Of a stretch of DNA of 64,000 bases, positions 39,684-49,692 are shown piece by piece. Every line of letters starts with the position of its first letter. The first letter of the stretch is position 1. Origin of the DNA: Mercurialis annua (taxonomy: Eukaryota; Streptophyta; Magnoliopsida; Malpighiales; Euphorbiaceae); NCBI RefSeq assembly GCF_937616625.2, contig NC_065576.1:17696001-17760000 (forward strand), written 5' to 3'. The notes under the pieces are model-generated. The model made no database searches and was not told where the DNA came from. It worked only from the letters and a program-made list of their open reading frames with translations. Position numbers and translations under genes: made by a program.

Positions 39684-40110
39684 CACTACTAGAAATCAGC
39701 TTATAAGCGACCGAAATTAGCGACGGAAAGTACTTCCGTCGCTAAATTGATGAAGTACCGACGGATTTGGCGACGGACAGTAAATCCGTCGCCAATTCTC
39801 CAAAACACTATGGCGGGAGCTGACCCGCCAATTTTGCAGACTGAAATTAGCGACGGATTGTACAATCTGTCGCTAAACCTTCAAAAATATTTGGCGGGAG
39901 CAAACCCGCCAAATTTATATACTGAAATTAGCGACGGATTACAAAAATCCGTCGCCAATTTCATGGTGCTGTTGAAACGCATTGTTTAAGGGATGTATTT
40001 AGCGACGGATTGTAATCGGTCGCAAAATATATCCCTTGAAACGATGCGTTTCATTTTTACTGATATTAGCGACGGACTATAATCTGTCGCTAATATCAGT
40101 AAAATAAAAC
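39684..40110. promoter_or_regulatory. CACTA left terminus and subterminal repeats
   Basis: After the terminal CACTA come at least ten copies, in both orientations, of a motif like TTAGCGACGGATT or GGCGACGGA. They are arranged mostly as facing pairs that can fold: about 39716-39746, 39757-39795, 39846-39876, 39925-39960 and 40055-40105. A longer fold-back at about 39971-40052 has arms of about 28 bp (TGAAACGCATTGTTTAAGGG with an imperfect partner). In En/Spm such subterminal motifs bind the TNPA protein and are needed for transposition; that role here is inferred from the family. Confidence 0.85.
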
Positions 40111-41770
40111 GAGCGAGCCCTTTCTCCTCCCTTACTTTTCTTTTCCCCTAATTTTTTCTTTTCTCTACTTCCCGCCGCCGGTCCCCTTCTTCCTCCTGCC
40201 TATCGCTGCCGCCATCCAGTCCTCCTTCGCCGCCGCTATTCTTATTTCTCCGCTGCCGCCATCCAATCTCCATATCCGCCGCCGCTGTTGCCGTCGCCGT
40301 CCACCTTCTTCCACCTGCCGCTGCTGGTCCAGGTATGTATTCTTCTATTTTTTTGTTTGTTTTACAATAACACATTAGGTTATTTTTATCCATATACATT
40401 TGCTTCTCATTTCCAGCCTCTCACTGTCGCCACCGCTGCCGTCGCCGTCTTCAGTTCCGCTGCCGCCGCCGTCTTCAGTTCCGCTGCCGGTCCAGGTATG
40501 ATTAATATTAGGTTAGGTTTTATTTTAATTAATATTAATTATTTTAGTTTACTCATTAGTTAACTTAGATTAATTAGATTAAGGTTAAATTTATATTAGA
40601 TTAGGTTATTTAGTTAATTTAATTTATAATTAGTTAATACATTAAGGTTAATTTTATACCTAATTAGTAAATTTAGGTTATTTTATATTAATTATGTCAA
40701 TTTGAGTTATTTGATTAGGCTAGTTAAATAGTTTAATTTTAAGTTGATTACATTATAAATGATTAGGTTAATTAAATTATAAATGATTAGGTTAATTAAA
40801 TTGTTTAATTTTAATTTGATTAAATTTTGAATGATTAGGTTAATTAAATTTTTGTATTATAGGTTAAATAAAAAATATTTTAGGTTAAATATTTTATTAG
40901 ATTAATTGTATTATTTAATTTTGTTAAATTAAGTTAGTTAATTTGTAATATTAGGCAACCTATAATTTTAATTTATGTTAATTAAACGAAAATATCGTAA
41001 TTTATTAACAGTATGCTTTATTGGAAAAACATTGAGATGAAATAATTTGTTGGTTATGTTGGAATATGTATTGTTTACCTGCAGGCTTTCCCTGAAAAAT
41101 GTGTGATGCTCATTTTTAGGGGAAATGCTGCCGTTTTTTTTAAAATATTAAAAACTAATGAAAAACTTAAACCGTAGGATTTTGGCGCTGATAGCCGTAG
41201 ACTGTTTTCGCACTAAAACGACCGTTCTCAGGAGTCCTCTCATTTGCGGTTCTGCTCTTCAACAAGTAAGTTTTATTGCATTTTTGTATGTTAATTTAAT
41301 TATAGTTAGAGTAATTTTAATAACAGTCAAATTTAATTAACAAAGATTTTATTCCACTGAATAAGATCTTACCTAGCCGTAGATGCCCATCCCGTGTGTT
41401 AAAGAGATTGAACGACACTGGATTGTACGTGTGTACAGTTCGTAAAACTGACGTCGTCTGCGTAATTTGATCACGAAAAAACATATATGTATGGATATGG
41501 TATAGGAATATTTGGTACTTTTCTGGCGTATGTTCTCCGGGTTGGTATTTAATATAGGTTGTGTAACGCTTATTCCTTACGGAATATATCATTAGCGTTA
41601 CACACCCTATATTATATAATGCGCCTGGGGAACGACGCCGGAAGGCTGCCGAATATTTTTTCCGTATTCATGCATATATCGTGATCGAATTATGGGGCGC
41701 CAGTTTTGCGAATGGGATAGGACCCTACCCTTTTAGCAGTCAATTACATTGACTTTGCTACGTTGAGCTT
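40111..41770 (+). promoter_or_regulatory. CACTA 5' leader with candidate non-coding exons
   Basis: A C/T- and GCC-rich stretch (40111-40332) ends in GGTCCAG followed by GTATGT, a good splice donor. A second GCC-rich piece (40417-40495) follows TTTCCAG and again ends GGTCCAG before GTATG. It contains a 24-26 bp tandem duplication (GTCTTCAGTTCCGCTGCCG twice). Next comes an AT-rich stretch (40496-41084) with TTAGGTTAATT-like repeats, a TACCTGCAG acceptor, and a segment to about 41265 ending in GTAAGT. 41340-41770 has no open frame but holds a hairpin at 41551-41613 and an acceptor-like TTTTAGCAG ending at 41739. It looks like a promoter plus spliced leader for the transposase transcript. The exon limits are my reading of splice signals, without transcript support. 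Confidence 0.55.
41551..41613. repeat. Inverted repeat (hairpin) in CACTA leader
   Basis: Left arm AATATAGGTTGTGTAACGCT (41551-41570) pairs with a right arm (41594-41613) that reads AATATAGGGTGTGTAACGCT on the other strand, one mismatch in 20. The loop holds a further small stem, ATTCC...GGAAT. Arms this long in AT-rich DNA are unlikely by chance. Confidence 0.8.
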
Positions 41771-44700
41771 ATGAACCAGTACCTAATTGTACGTCCTCCA
41801 GAAATGAATCCAGACCGCAGTTGGATGTATACGAGGCATGACAGAGGCTTCCTGCAGCCATATTTTTTCCCTAATCTTGAAGAGTTAGTAAATTTTGCTG
41901 TACAACATCCCGAGTGTATGAGTGGAGAAGAGATAAAATGCCCATGTTCTTGGAAAAAAATGTAGAAATACGAATTTTCGAGATGTCGAAGTTGTGAAAC
42001 TACATTTCTTGCAGTCTGGGTTTGTTCCAGATTACTATGTCTGGATTCACCACGGTGAGGTGAATGTCCCTCTTGTAGTTCAGCAGTCGGCTAATGAATA
42101 CGATTACTATAATGAGGGAGGGGGAGATTTAAACTCTGGTCAGAGAATGGTTATTGATGCTGCTGGTCCCGAAGTTTTTGAGGAAGAGACCCCGAATGAC
42201 GAAGCTCAGAAGTTTTTTGATATGATGAGTGCGGCAGAAGAAGAAATATGGCCCGGAAATAGCAGACACTCACCCCTGTCTGCATCTGTTGAAATTTTGG
42301 ATATTAAGTGTCGACATCAGGGGTCGATATCTTTGATTGATGACACCTGCTGTTTATTACAAGAACTGCTTACAGAGAACAACAAAATGCCAAATGTTTT
42401 TGCTAATATCAAGAAGCTGGTGAAAGGTCTTGGGTTGCCGGTCGAGGTTATTGATTGTTGTTTCCACAACTGTATGATTTACTGGGGGGTGGACGAGGAT
42501 TTAACCCACTGTAAAGTTTGCACATTTCCTCGGTGGAAACCTGTTACGAAAAGCAATTCGGCTAAAAGAAGGGCTAACGTTCCGTACAAAAAAATGTTTT
42601 ATTTCCCTTTAACTCCGAGGCTGAAAAGATTTTACTCTTCCAAAGCCACAGCTAAACATATGACATGGCATGCTGAACATGAAATGGAAGACGAGAAGAT
42701 GTGTCATCCTTCTGACTCTCCGGCTTGGAAACGATTCCGTAAGTTGCATACAGATTTTGCTGACGAAACAAGAAATATCAGGCTAGGATTATGTACTGAC
42801 GGGTTGGGAAAAATTATTCTTCCTGGCCAGTTATTGTGACGCCGTATAATCTGCCTCCTGGCATGTGCATGAAGGATGAGTTTATGTTTCTAACAATATT
42901 TGTCCCGGACCCGGAAATCCAAAAAACCATATGGATATTTTCCTGCAGCCATTAATAGCAGAGTTGAATCAGTTGTGGGAATCTGGAATCCGGACGTATG
43001 ACATTCAAAAACGGCAGAATTTTCAAATGAGGGCGGCGCTTATGTGGACAATTAATGACTTTCCCGCTTATTCAATGTTGTCTGGTTGGAGCACATCAGG
43101 AAGATTGGCATGTCCGCATTGTATGGAAAATACCGAGGCTTTCACGTTGCCCGAGAGTGGTAAACAATCCTGGTTTGATTGCCACAGAAAGTTTTTACCT
43201 ACAGGTCACCATTTCCGTCGGAATGTTACCAAATTCCGAAAAGGCAAACAAGTAAGGCAACAATTTGGAGGTGTGAGGACTGGAGATGAAGTTTTAGCAG
43301 AGGTGGACAGTCTAGGGTTTAAGAGGGCCTAGGAGAATGATGCTAAGGCTACGAATGATGAACTATCTAAAGGCCGTGGTTGGAACCGAAAAAGTATATT
43401 TTGGGATTTACCATATTGGAGGACAAATGTGATCCGGCATAATCTCGATGTCATGCATATTGAGAAAAATGTATTTGACAACGTTTTCAATACCGTGCTC
43501 AATGTACCTGGTAAGACGAAAGATACGGCAAAATCTCGGGCAGAGTTGAATAAAATTTGTGATCGTCCTGGCCTGGCACAAGATGAGGAAACTGGTAGAT
43601 ATCCAAAGGCTTTGTATGCTTTGGACAGAGATTTAAAAAAGATTTTGTTAGAATGGATTCAAAAGTTAAAGTTTTCGGACGGTTACGTGTCCAACTTGTC
43701 TAGGTGCGTTGATTTAAACAGTTTAAAGATTATGGGCATGAAAAGTCATGATTGTCATGTCTTCATGCAACGACTTTTTCCAATTGCTCTTCGGGAGCTT
43801 CTTCCGGCAGAAGTGTGAGAGGCTTTAACAGAGTTGAGTATATTCTTTAGAGAGTTAACTACCACATCGCTGAAAAAGGCAGATCTTCGGAGATTAGAGC
43901 TTGATATCCCGAAGATACTGTGCAAGTTGGAACGTATATTTCCGCCGAGTTTTTTTGATTCGATGGAACATCTCCCCGTACACCTTCCGTACGAAGCTAT
44001 GATGGCAGGACCTGTTCAGTATCGTTGGATGTATCCGTTTGAAAGGTGATATATTTAAAGTTCTATTTCGTCAACCGATAATTAGGTAAATGAACTAATT
44101 ATATGATTATGCAAATACCTGAGAAAACTCAAAAATAAGGTTTCGAATAAAGGCAGAGTGGAAGGAAGCATTAGCAGCCGATATCTACTGGAGGAAACAG
44201 AAAAATTTGCATCTTTTTGTTTCAAGGATGGTGATCTGATGGTACCATGTCGGATGCAAAGAAATGAAGTTTGCGAAATGGACGTTGATGATGATTTCGA
44301 CAGATTATCTATTTTCAAACCGAAAGGGCGACCTGTAGGTGCTTGTCGGAATAGATATCTGGATGATGCTGAATATGTTGCTGCCCGAAGCTACATCCTT
44401 TTGAATTGCCCTGAAATAGAACCTTAGAGAGAGTAAGTCTTAATATACAAATTTAAATTCAGTATTGAAGAATTTGATACAAATTGTATTAATTCGCTCA
44501 TATTCTTGTAAAAAGAGTTTTTGAAGGCGAGTTGTATGAATTCAACCCCGAAATTACACAGACCGAAGTTGTAGTCAAGTTGGAGAGGGAATTCGCCTTT
44601 TGGTTCGAGCAATATGTAAGTATGAATGTTGTTTTATCGTCGTAGTTGTATATATTATCGTGTTGATCCGTATAATAATTGTGCTACAGGGGAAAGACCC

Positions 44701-45394
44701 AACTGTCTGTACCAATCCCTATATTCTAAGTCTTGCAAAAGGACCGCTTAGATCGGTCAAAACATTCAAGGGGTACTGTGTGAACGGGTTTAAATTCAAT
44801 ACTGAAGAATATGGGGAGGATCGGGTTACAATGAATAGCGGAGTCTATGTAAAAGGATAACTCTACGGCCCAGCTGAAAGCGACTTTTATGGAGTGTTGA
44901 CTGACATTATTGAGTTAGAGTATCCAGCTTTACCAATAAAGAGGACGGTTTTATTTAAATGTAATTAGTTTTATCCTACAAAAACGGTTGGTATGTTAGT
45001 CCATCCTCGGTATAACATAGTGGATGTTAATCACAGAAAGAGATACAACAAATACAAACCTTTCATTTTAGCTGAACAGTCCGATCAAGTACATTACTTA
45101 CCTTATCCTAACAAAAAGCGGGACAAGAAAGATTGGTGGGCAGTGTGCTAGATAAAAGCTCGCTCTGAGCTAGACATGCCTGAAACAACTGTTCCAACTT
45201 TCCAAGATGATAGTGCAGAACATCCGCTCGATGTCATAACGAATGACGACCCGACAAATTTAGTTGATCCGAATGGCGAGGCAGACGAGGCTGCATTACA
45301 CAACCCTCCAATAGTAGAGACGGAAGATGATTATCCACCATCCTCATCAGACGATGATGACATTGGAGCGGAAGATGATATAGAAATTGCATGA
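41771..45394 (+). pseudogene. TNP2-like CACTA transposase (degenerate)
   Basis: Encodes the catalytic transposase of CACTA elements. Domains in order: transposase-associated N-terminal domain (DRSWMY, then CPCSW, then GFVPDYYVWIHHGE; 41800-42060); Transposase_21 core (KLVKGLGLPVEVIDCCFHNC, LTPRLKRFYSSK, RLGLCTDG, DIFLQPLIAEL, NLDVMHIEKNVFDN; 42370-43820); DUF4218-like part (LPVHLPYEAMMAGPVQYRWM and EGSISSRYLLEE; 43830-44430); DUF4216-like part (DFYGVLTDIIELEYP, LVHPRYNIVDVNHRKRYN; 44690-45150); acidic tail to the TGA at 45392-45394. Breaks: an extra A in the run 41954-41960, indels near 42801-42815 and 42898-42907, and in-frame stops at 43330, 43816, 44425, 44858, 44966 and 45149. Candidate introns: 44046-44114, 44433-44515, and 44619 to about 44690. 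The ATG at 41771 is chosen because the N-terminal domain begins right after it. It cannot make an active protein. Confidence 0.92.
44046..44114 (+). other. TNP2 intron with lost acceptor
   Basis: The coding frame stops after PFER at 44045 and resumes in the right phase with YLRKLKNKV at 44115. The gap starts with GT and ends in CAA where CAG is expected, with an Arg codon split across the junction. A G-to-A change at the acceptor is the simplest reading and would impair splicing. Confidence 0.6.
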
Positions 45395-45549
45395 TTTGTT
45401 TTAATGTTATTTCTGTAGAATTTTGACTTTTATTTACGTTTGTTGATGTAGTAACTTTATTTTGTTAAAAAATTATGTGTTATGGTTTTTATAATAGATG
45501 TGATTATTTTTTTCTTGTCGAATATTGTTTTGTAATTTGTTTTGCAGAT
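45395..45549 (+). other. Spacer between TNP2 and TNPA-like genes
   Basis: AT-rich, no open frame. It ends in TTTTGCAG (45547), a good splice acceptor placed two bases before the next gene's ATG. This fits a leader spliced past TNP2 to the second gene, as known for tnpA and tnpD of maize En/Spm. Confidence 0.6.
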
Positions 45550-47329
45550 ATGAGAGGTTCAGGTTCTTCTTCTGCCGGCCGAGGCCGGGGTAGGGATACA
45601 GGTCAGGGACGTGGACGTGGACGCGGCTGTGGCGACCCAGAGCAGGATCCACTTGAGAGCTCGGATCCCGGGCTGAGCAGCAGGTGCTAGCGGATAGACC
45701 CGCACCGCGGAGAGCGGCGAGATAGTCGCAGCCACAGGACCGGCCGCCAGCTACGGACGAGACTGGGAGGATTAGAGTTACACCTGATGTTGCAAGGTAT
45801 GATTGACAACTTTTTTTTAACAAATATTATTTCAAAAATGTGAAAACTAAGTTTTTTTCGTAATGTACAGAGAAAGGTTACTAGATAGTAGGAACGACAG
45901 CGGGAGCGCATCGAGGGCGATCTTGCCCATTTTCCGATCTAGCTGGTTCCCTGAGGGTTCCTCATGGAAGAATCTGACAGCAGAGCATAAGGGCTTTTAC
46001 TTCAAGGAGTTCAAGGTTGTTAAATTAATATTTTAAATTTATGTTTTACTGTCTTTTTGATTTCTAATTGTTTTTATTAGTTCATGGTTTGCAGAAGGGT
46101 TTTTGGTGGGACTCCACCTACCCTGAGGACCTGATTAGAGGGATCTTCTACCGACATGCGGCTAATCGGTACAATGATACTCTCCACAACATGAAGCCAG
46201 ATAAAAAAGAGGGCAGTGTTAGTGCTGATACTTGGGCGTCGTGGAAGCGAGACTGGGATATTGCTGAGGCTAAGAAGAAGTCTGAGGTAGCACGAGCTAA
46301 TCGGATGAGTGAGCCGTCCGGAGCTGGCACCGGACCGGTTCGACATACCGCAGGATCGAGATCGGCTACGAGGCATAAGACAGTTATGGTATGTTTTTAA
46401 TATTACTAATCGTGTTATATATTCTGTTTATCTACTAATTAACTTTTTCATTTCATATGATAGACTGAGGAGCTCGGTCGAGAGCCCACTTTAGCTGAGT
46501 TGCATGTACGGTTGCACCTGACCAAAGCTGATCGGACTGTCTTCGTTGACAAGAGATCAAAGGATAAAAATGTAAGTTTATTTTAACCTTAAGTGACTGC
46601 TTAATATGATATAAATATGACTTTATATAGTTAGTTGTTTATAGGATGTTTACGTGTTTATTGTGGGTGTTGTGATTGCTATTTCGTATTGTTGAACAGA
46701 GTTGTCTGTAGTTTTTACAGGATGTCCCTGAAAAATGGGTGATGATCAAATTTTAGAGAAAATGCTGCCGAATTTTAGTTAGAAATGTAGGTTTAAACTA
46801 ATATTTGTGAAGTATTTTTATGAAGTTTCACTAAACTATAAATTTGTATTTTTAATCTCAGGACCGTTTCCAGGCAGAGCTTGCTGCAGCGACCCAGTCT
46901 TAGGCTGTTGGGGAAGGGAGTTCGTCGACTCCAGAGCCGATCGACGAGAACGAGCTGTTTTTGTCTCTCGAGGCAATCAAGAAGCAGCGAGTCTACGGTA
47001 TTTGTTCGGCTTCAGCATCCTACATCGGCCAGAGCAGCCGATTGCGCCGCGGCGGATCATCCCAGTCACAGCAGCAGGCGGTCGTTAGTGAGCAGATCGA
47101 GCAGCGCATTGCTAGAGAGGTTGAGGAGCGACTCGAGCAGCGGATGCGTACTGTGGAGGCGGGTTTTGAAGAGCGGGTCGAGCAGCGGATCCGTACTGTG
47201 GAGGCAGGTTTCGACGAGCGGATCCGTACTGAGCTTGCGCGACTGATGACTACACTCCCACCGAAGTTACGACCGCAGTTTCCCCCACCTCCACCTCCAC
47301 CGGCTGATGACACTACTAGTTTGGGGTAG
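45550..47329 (+). pseudogene. TNPA-like protein, Transposase_24 family (degenerate)
   Basis: Second gene of the CACTA element. In En/Spm the protein in this position binds the subterminal motifs; that role is family knowledge. Exons by splice signals: 45550-45796, 45871-46015, 46081-46388, 46464-46571, 46862-47329. The N-terminus is Gly/Arg-rich (GRGRDTGQGRGRGRG). The core has RSSWFPEGSSWKNLTAEHK, GFWWDSTYPEDLIRGIF, SADTWASWKRDWDIAEAKKK and TEELGREPTLAELHVRLHL. The last exon has KKQRVYGICSASASYIGQSS, then a heptad-like stretch with an internal repeat (EERLEQRMRTVEAGFEERVE, then VEQRIRTVEAGFDERIRTEL) that probably forms a coiled coil, and a Pro-rich end. Breaks: frameshift near 45655-45670, stops at 45723 and 46901, and a phase mismatch at the exon 2/3 join. 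Not functional as it stands. Confidence 0.85.
46725..46770 (+). repeat. 46-bp motif in TNPA intron, repeated from CACTA leader
   Basis: Lies in the intron 46572-46861, five bases after TTTTTACAG. It closely matches 41089-41133 in the leader: both start TCCCTGAAAAATG and end AAATGCTGCCG, with the same spacing to within a base. The leader copy also follows an acceptor-like TACCTGCAG. Confidence 0.8.
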
Positions 47330-47585
47330 TATAGTATTTGGACTTGGATTTTTATAATACAATTTGCATATTTTGACTTATTTAGTATTTATCGAATTGT
47401 ATACTTTTTTACCGTTTATTTATATATAACGGTTTCGGTTTATGTTTATTTGTGTTTCGGTTTTTGTTTATTTGTTGTTGTCTATCGTGTCTGTCTGTGA
47501 TTATTTAGTCAACGGGTCTATTAAAAAACAGGGAAAATCGAAAAATGCCGAAAAACGGGAATTTTCTGCCGAAAAAACAAAAAAT
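47330..47585 (+). other. 3' flank of TNPA-like gene
   Basis: AT-rich, no open frame. Contains a short repeated TTTCGGTTTWTGTTTATTTG (47433-47475). Probably the 3' untranslated region and end of the transcript; I cannot point to a definite polyadenylation signal. Confidence 0.5.
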
Positions 47586-48003
47586 TAGCGACCACATATA
47601 AGCTTTTAGCGACGGATTTTCCGTCGCTATAATGCTCAAAAAACGACAAAATTGGACTAATTAGCGACGGAAACTCCGTCGCTAATTAGTCCAATTGAGC
47701 GACTACAGTTAGCGACAGAGTATTTCGTCGCTGAATTAGCGACGGAATAGTCCGTCGCCAAATGTGTCGGTATTTGGTCGGCTAACCCGACCAAAATACT
47801 GACTGATCCAGGAAAATTACCGACGGACTTTCCGTCGTTAAGTTGGCGACGGTTCAGTGTTTTGGGTCGCTAAATGATTAGCGACCCAAAATGTACCGAC
47901 GGATTAAATCCGTCGGTAATCCGTCGCTAAACTTAGTTAGCGACGGATTTTAGCCAATTAGCGACGGAAATATCCGTCGCTAATTGGATGATTTCTTGTA
48001 GTG
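47586..48003. promoter_or_regulatory. CACTA right subterminal repeats and terminus
   Basis: A dense cluster of TTAGCGACGGA-type motifs in both orientations, many as facing pairs: about 47608-47632, 47660-47685, 47738-47765, 47820-47842, 47865-47890, 47895-47918 and 47955-47986. A GGTCGG...CCGACC stem lies at about 47775-47793. The element ends TTTCTTGTAGTG at 48003. These mirror the motifs of the left end and are the expected TNPA-type binding sites. Confidence 0.85.
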
Positions 48004-49692
48004 GGAAACGTTTGGATTTGTTTCTTAACGTTTGTAAATGTTTGGCTTAAATCGCTAAAAATATGAAACGTTTGGATTTGTTTCGTGACGTTTTAAATGT
48101 TTGGTTTTATTTCGTAACGTTTATAAACGTTTGGCTGAAATTGGTAAAAAAGTGAAACGTTTGGTTTTTTTTCGTAACGTTTGTAAACGTTTAGCTTAAA
48201 TTGCTAAAAAGATAAAATGTTTAGATTTGTTTCGTAGCATTTATAAACGTTTGGCTTAAATCGCTAAAAAGGTGAAACATTTGGCTTTGTTTCGTAACGT
48301 TTGTAAACATTTGGCTTAAATTGCTTAAAATGTGAACGTTTGGATTTGATTCATAACGTTTGTAAACGTTTGGCTTAAATCGCTAAAAAGGTGAAACGCT
48401 TGGATTTGTTTTGTAACGTTTGTAAACGTTTAACTTAACTCGCTAAAAAGGGGAAACGTTTGGATTTGTTTCATTACGTTGCAAACGTTTGGCTTTGTTT
48501 CGTAATGTTTGTAAACGTTAGACTTCAATCGCTAAAAAGGTGAAACGTTGGATTTGTTTTGTAGTGTTTGTAAACGTTTGGCTTAAATCGCTAAAAATAA
48601 GAAACGTTTGGATTTGTTTCGTAACGTTTTAAACATTTGGTTTTCTTTCGTAACGTTTGTAAACGTTTGGCTTAAATCGCTAAAAAGGTGAAACATTTTG
48701 ATTTGTTTCGTAATGTTTGTAAACGTTTTACAAAGGTTATGAAAAAAACGTTTACAATCATTTGGCTTAATTTGTTAAAAAGGGGAAACATTTGGTTTTG
48801 TTTCATAACCTTTATAAACGTTTGGCTTAATTCGCTAAAAAGGTGAAATGTTAGGTTTTGTTTTGTAATGTTTTAAACGTTTGGCTTAAATAGCTAAAAA
48901 TGTGAAATATTTAGATTTTTTTCGTAACGTTTGTAAACGTTTGGCTTAGATCGCTAAAAAGGTGAAAGGTTTGAATTTGTTTCATAACGTTTAGAAACGT
49001 TTGTCTTAAATTGCTAAAAAGGTGAAACGCTTGGATTTGTTTCGTAACGTTTGTAAACGTTTGGCTTAAATTGCTAAAAAGGTGAAACGCTTAGATTTGT
49101 TTTGTAACGTTTGTTAACTTTAACTTAAATCGCTAAAATGGGGAAAAGTTTGGATTTGTTTCATAACTTTTGTAAACGTTTGGCTTAAATGGCTAAAAAT
49201 GTGAAACTTTTGGTTTTGTTTCTTAACTTTTGTAAACATTGGGTTTAAACCGCTAAAAAGGGGAAACGTTTGGTTTGATTTCATAACCTTTGTAAACGTT
49301 TGGCTTAAATCGCTAAAATGGTGAAACGTTTGGATTTGTTTCGTAAAGTTTGTATACGTTTGGCTTAAATTTCTAAAAAGGTGACACGTTTGGATTTGTT
49401 TCATAACGTTTTAAACATTTTGTTTCTTTCGTAACGTTTATAAACGTTTGGCTTAAATAGCTAAAAAGATGAAACATATGGTTTAAATCGCTATAAATGT
49501 GAAACGTTTGTTTTGTTTCGTAATGTTTGGATTTGTTTACAAACATTTGGATTTGTTTCGTAACATTTGTAAACGTCCGGATTAAATTGCTAAAAAGGTG
49601 AAACGCTTGGATTTTGCTTAAATCGCTAAAAAAGTGAAACGTTTGGATTTGTTTCGTATCGTTTGTAAATGTTTGGTTTTGTTTCGTAACAT
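48004..49692 (-). repeat. 60-bp satellite, inverted orientation, right of CACTA
   Basis: Continues the minus-oriented array broken by the CACTA element. A short plus-oriented scrap (TTTTACAAAGGTTATGAAAA) lies at about 48728-48750. The stretch ends at about 49692, where GTTTCGTAACATTTATAAAC meets ATTACGAAAC in the opposite orientation. Confidence 0.93.

Larger units (their letters stand above)
39684..48003 (+). mobile_element. CACTA (En/Spm-type) DNA transposon
   Basis: Class II transposon of 8320 bp. Left terminus CACTACTAGAAATCA; the right terminus read backwards is CACTACAAGAAATCA (14 of 15 match). It is flanked by the 3-bp target duplication GGA (39681-39683 and 48004-48006), the length expected for CACTA elements. 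Removing the element and one GGA restores a normal satellite monomer. Both ends hold clusters of TTAGCGACGGA-type subterminal motifs. Inside, in order: GC-rich leader, TNP2-like transposase and TNPA-like gene, all on the plus strand. Both genes are mutated, so it is non-autonomous though its ends look usable. Confidence 0.97.

Noticed and set aside
40148..40399. Minus-strand frame rich in Gly/Ala/Arg in the CACTA leader
   Set aside because: Shadow of the GCC-rich plus-strand leader; it crosses splice signals and has no family resemblance.
41158..41592. Short frames in the CACTA leader (41158-41340 plus, 41317-41592 minus)
   Set aside because: They lie across candidate splice sites and the hairpin; no similarity to CACTA proteins.
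47020..47313. Minus-strand frame with Ser/Gly-rich residues opposite the TNPA-like last exon
   Set aside because: Opposite a real exon with recognised motifs on the plus strand.
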